DNA of 64,000 nt from Desmodesmus armatus (taxonomy: Eukaryota > Chlorophyta > Chlorophyceae > Sphaeropleales > Scenedesmaceae), in assembly GCA_007449985.2 (NCBI GenBank), contig VIIQ02000086.1, positions 62,001 to 126,000 on the forward strand, read 5' to 3'. A program made the position numbers and the translations under genes. Shown piece by piece: positions 60,501 to 64,000 of this stretch. The notes below the pieces were generated by a model. That model saw nothing but the letters and a program-made list of their open reading frames with translations. It did no database searches and was not told the origin of the DNA. Positions within the stretch are counted from its first letter, which is position 1. Each line of letters opens with the position of its first letter.

Positions 60501-60975
60501 TTCTCAGAGTGTTCGCAAAGCGTGCTGTGGTCCCATTGATACAGCATCTGCTGTTGTTCTCACAACATCTTCTTAGCTGGCTCCAGCATCTGCTGTGGCT
60601 CCAGTGGCTGCACCTCCCCTGACTCTGGAGCCAGCAGCCTATCCAACCATGCCCACTCAGGGAAAGGCACGTAACAGCGCTGGAAGTTTGCTGCAGGTGG
60701 AGAATCGGGAGACGAGGACAGCAGGGCGGACGACAAAACGTGCATCAGTTAGGCTGTCCGACAGCTCAAAGAAAGGGCATTGCATGGAGTTCCTGTGCTT
60801 GGAATGGCGCTGACACTGGTGAGAGCGCCGCCGCTGGGGTGATTGCACTGCTGCTGCTGCTACTGCTGCTGCTATGCTGTTGTCTGGTGTGCTGTTTTTG
60901 ACAACAGAGAGGCGGAAGCTACTGGCTGGCCACACGCACAGGCTGTTGCCTGGTGAGGCAGTTGCTGCTGATGCT

Positions 60976-61066
60976 GTGCCCCACCTGCTCAGGGTCCCAC
61001 AGTTGCTGCTGCTGCTGCTGCAATGCTGCTGATGAAGCAGTGCCCCACCTGCTCAGGGTCCCACAG
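60976..61066. repeat. 27-bp direct repeat spanning the desaturase 3' end
   Basis: The 27 bases starting gtgccccacctgctcagggt occur at 60976-61002 and 61040-61066. The right copy codes for LWDPEQVGH of the desaturase; the left copy is read out of frame and supplies the stop codon. Confidence 0.85.
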
Positions 61067-64000
61067 GGACAACACCAGGGCACGGAAGCCATCACGGGCA
61101 GTGAGCTTGCGGATGCCAACAGCCTCCCACAGACCGGGCGGTGCAGACTCCTCACACTCCTGCAGTTCAGCACAGCAGGAGTGGTGTCGACTTTGACTAC
61201 AAAATTCATTATTGCGAGGGCCGACTTGATCAGACTTGGCCTGTTGCTGAAAGCGTGCATTGCCTTGCTGTGGCACAGCAGTACAGAAAAGTGGTGTGGT
61301 GCAACAACAAAAGGTGGGTGACACAGCAACTGAAAGAAGCACATAGAGCCCCTTCCCTCTGCTTGGGTGTGGGGTTTGGGCTGTGGTCGCCCAAACCCCA
61401 CACCCAAGACAATCTGCACCTGTTGGGCAAGCCGTAACCGCGCCCACACACCCGCAACAACCCGCCTATGACACAAGCCTGGGGCCGCTGGGCCTTAGCA
61501 GGGCTGGTGAGCATGCGTGCGCTACAAGTGGCTGGCCTCCCTCCCATAAGGCAGGCAGGCTACGGCAAGCCTCTAGCCAGTAGAGGTCTGACGTCTTTGT
61601 GAAGCAACCCCAACCCTGAGCACTGAAACCCTGTCTGTCTGCACCCACCTTCATTCGATAGCAAGGCACGCGTGCATTCAGGTGGTGGAAGTGGTGATAC
61701 TCCACTCCACAAGCAGCCCACTGCCACCACCAGGGCATAGGCAGGTTGGATGAACCCAGCAGGCCAGCTGCAGTACGGTCAAACTCTGCCTTAGGCACGC
61801 GGTACACTCCCTCAAAGGTGTGCTCCACACAGTACAGCCACATCGCGTAGCTCAGGGCACACTGGTGCACAAACATCTCAGCCTGTGGGCAGCACGTGGA
61901 GACATGACGAGAGCGACATGGAGTGACGTGAAGACACAATGAGAGTGTGAGGAATGAGCAGGACTACCAGGAGTGGTTGACGTTGGTTTAGGGGTAGCGC
62001 CTGGACTACACCTGTCTTGTTGCCTAACCTATTCACATGTTGGTCTGCACATCTCCACTACCTGCCGCCGACACCTGGCAGGATGTGATAGCAGCAAAGG
62101 GGGCATGACATGTTGGAGTCGAGAGCGTCAGACGACAATGGCGCGGATTTGTTAGCACGGTGGAATTGGCTTCTGCTGCAAGTCAATGTGTGCAAACCCA
62201 CGCCACCCTTCCCCTTTGTTCAACACTTCAGCCACTGCCCTGCTCACCAAGAGGTGTTTTGTGGGCATGCCGGCGACCCAAACAACCGCCGCATACAGGC
62301 ACGGGATGAACACCAGCTTGCCCGCAACGTATGCCACCCGCTGCTTGATGGAATGGTGGGCCACCTTATGTGGCCAGGCCACGTTGAAAACCATGATCCA
62401 CACAGGAGAGAAGACTGTGAAGAAGATCAGAGGGTCACAGAGCACCCGGGCTGCTGCCTTGCTGATGCCTCTAGGCCAGGCCTCCCAGTCCTTCGTGGTC
62501 CAGAGCACTGTCAGGTCGGGATCACGATGAGCCTCCTCCTGCAGAACGATAGCAGGCGAGGGGTTTGTTGGTGTGTGTGCTTCACAGTTCTGTTGCGCTT
62601 GAGTTGTGTCGTGGGGTGTTTGTGCTGTAATTGTATGCATGCTGATGCATGCTGGGTGGCTGATGCTTGTGCTCCTACATTTAGGCAGCACTGCAGAGGA
62701 GGTGTGCCGACCGTGCCATGGGGCAAGCTGCAACAGGCACAGACAGGTAGTGTTTGGAGCGACGTGACGCGTGCAGTCATGTATTGAAGCAGAATGCAGT
62801 TGTAAGAGCAGGAATAGGCCTGGTGCGCATGCGAGGTTTGATGTGCATGTTGGGGTGGGTCGGTGGAGCGGCGCCAACACATGTGCAGACGCCTGCAGTT
62901 GCTGCAACAGTGCCGTGACCGGCAGCATATTATGATTGCCATTGGTGAGTGGTTGCGCTGCTGCCCTGTTCGAATCAGGGGAGTATCCTGCACTGTTGCC
63001 TGCAGCTGTTTGTCCCCTCACCTCAATGCCTAGGAGAGCATGGTGCTGGGCGTGAGTCTTCTGATAGTCTGTAGACAGACAGAAACAAGCAAACGGAGTG
63101 GCAGACAACACGATGCAGGTACTCAAGCACAGTGATTGTACACAGGTGCATGTTGGCATCTGCTTGTGCGGGCTAAGGTACTGCAGGCAAGAATTGGCAA
63201 AAAGCCAGGCTGCTGCTGTTGCCTTCTGAAACATCCACCATCATGCCTGCTGCTGCTGCTGCTGCTCCGTCGTACTGGTCCTTGAGCGATGCTAAGACAA
63301 TGGTAGCTGCTGAGCGTCCCTTGGCCACTGGGCATCCCTTGATCACTGGGAGGCCACCTGTCCTACCTGGTGCATCCATGGCATTCATGAGGCCTGTCAG
63401 GTAGCCTGTCCAGTTGTTCATCCAGCGCTTGGTAAAGAGGGCCCCGTGTGTGGCATCGTGCATCATCACGAACGCGCGCACCTGGACACAAGGTGCAAAG
63501 ATGGCAAATGTGAGCAGACAAAGCAGTATGGCGTGCAGAGGCGCACTCCCATCCGACTGGTGTTGTGCGTCTGATTCAACTGGACATCTGCATATGCGAG
63601 TGTGTCCTTCCCAGCTGCATTCCTGCAAGTCTGCCCGCTGCCAGCTCAGACTCAGCTGCACACAAAACAAATTCAAAATAGTATTGAACACATTCCCACA
63701 GCAGTGTAGTTGACTTACGTAGCTTCCAATGCGGATAAAAACCCAGAATGCTGAGCCTGCAAGTCCCCACCAGCTGGTGAGAGGGGCGTGCCTGAACCAC
63801 CACGCTCCCACGTACAGCATCACCACCCAGAGCACAAGAGTGAAGCCAACCGCCCTTGCGCTGCGCCCATTGTCGGGGGCTGCGAAAGTGGCGATGTGCT
63901 CACGAGCGCGCTGCAAGGCAGGAATGTCCAGGTCTGCGGCGCAATCAGCTGCAGCTGAGTCAGACACCTTGCCCTGGCCGGGAAGGGCTGCTGTGTCACT
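60989..64000 (-). CDS. Membrane fatty-acid desaturase (acyl-lipid omega-6/Delta12-like), 5' end outside window
   Basis: Six exons are visible (- strand): 64000-63719 (continues beyond the window), 63481-63367, 63068-63022, 62538-62248, 61882-61649, 61159-60989; 379 residues. All three histidine boxes of membrane di-iron desaturases are present: HDATHG (exon 2), HAQHH (exon 3) and HHFHH in EYHHFHHLNARVPCYRMK (exon 5). Hydrophobic segments flank them (VLWVVMLYVGAWWF, LIFFTVFSPVWIMVFNVAW, YVAGKLVFIPCLYAAVVWVAG). The C-terminal LWEAVGIRKLTARDGFRALV resembles bacterial and cyanobacterial acyl-lipid desaturases; the exact regioselectivity cannot be told. No transit peptide can be judged because the start is missing. 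The protein ends with an Ala-rich tail created by an out-of-frame copy of its own coding sequence. Confidence 0.88.
61362..61408. repeat. 19-bp perfect inverted repeat in the last desaturase intron
   Basis: Arms 61362-61380 (CTTGGGTGTGGGGTTTGGG) and 61390-61408 are perfectly complementary, separated by nine bases. The stem is G/C-rich and would form a strong hairpin in the pre-mRNA. Confidence 0.92.

Larger units (their letters stand above)
59699..60988. other. Intergenic region with hairpin and short-motif array
   Basis: No gene is supported. It contains a perfect 15-bp hairpin (60188-60229) and a degenerate array of AGTCAGGAA-like units (about 60310-60500), and the 3' flank of the desaturase gene on the right. 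Confidence 0.5.

Noticed and set aside
62958..62985. T-arm-like hairpin CCCTG TTCGAAT CAGGG suggestive of a tRNA
   Set aside because: The flanking sequence does not form an acceptor stem or anticodon arm at the right distance on either strand, and it lies in a desaturase intron.

Overview
The window is nuclear DNA of a green alga (Chlorophyta). Genes are split by many short GT-AG introns, the proteins are Ala/Gln-rich, TGTAA-type poly(A) signals are used, and the gene set is plant-like (plant-type sucrose-phosphate synthase, gamma-tubulin complex protein 2, replication factor C small subunit, Hsp70). I cannot name the genus; a freshwater chlorophycean or trebouxiophyte is my guess. The exon models below were assembled by eye from splice signals, reading phase and protein conservation.

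Layout from left to right: 3' end of a DUF4202 gene (+, 1-1040); ribokinase (+, 1516-3429); a 21-exon NRPS-like gene (-, 19663-7415); an Hsp70-type protein without a substrate-binding domain (-, 24905-21172); a plastid-directed-looking Ser/Thr kinase (+, 25554-27402); GCP2 (-, 38005-31087); RFC5 (+, 38480-41363); a possible small gene (-, 42601-42228); sucrose-phosphate synthase (+, 43113-50825); a 10-kb gene-poor tract rich in hairpins and tandem repeats; and the 3' part of a membrane fatty-acid desaturase (-, 64000-60989) whose 5' end lies outside the window. Head-to-head pairs (Hsp70/kinase, GCP2/RFC5, small gene/SPS) share promoter regions of about 0.5-0.65 kb.

The most interesting locus is the NRPS-like gene. 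It encodes a half condensation domain, a complete amino-acid adenylation domain, three nearly identical carrier domains, and a C-terminal half in which membrane segments alternate with three left-handed-beta-helix domains. That C-terminal plan is the one described for bacterial epsilon-poly-L-lysine synthetase (Pls) and related proteins, here in an intron-rich eukaryotic gene.

Two genome-wide signals stand out. First, five conserved genes or exons each need exactly one extra base to read through, usually in a short homopolymer, which points to sequencing or assembly errors rather than dead genes. Second, three genes (NRPS, kinase, SPS) are followed by about 3.4-3.6 kb of T/G-rich sequence on the sense strand that ends close to a TGTAA motif, suggesting very long 3' UTRs. 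Several hairpins carry TTACA in one arm and TGTAA in the other, so one element could serve both strands as a poly(A) signal.
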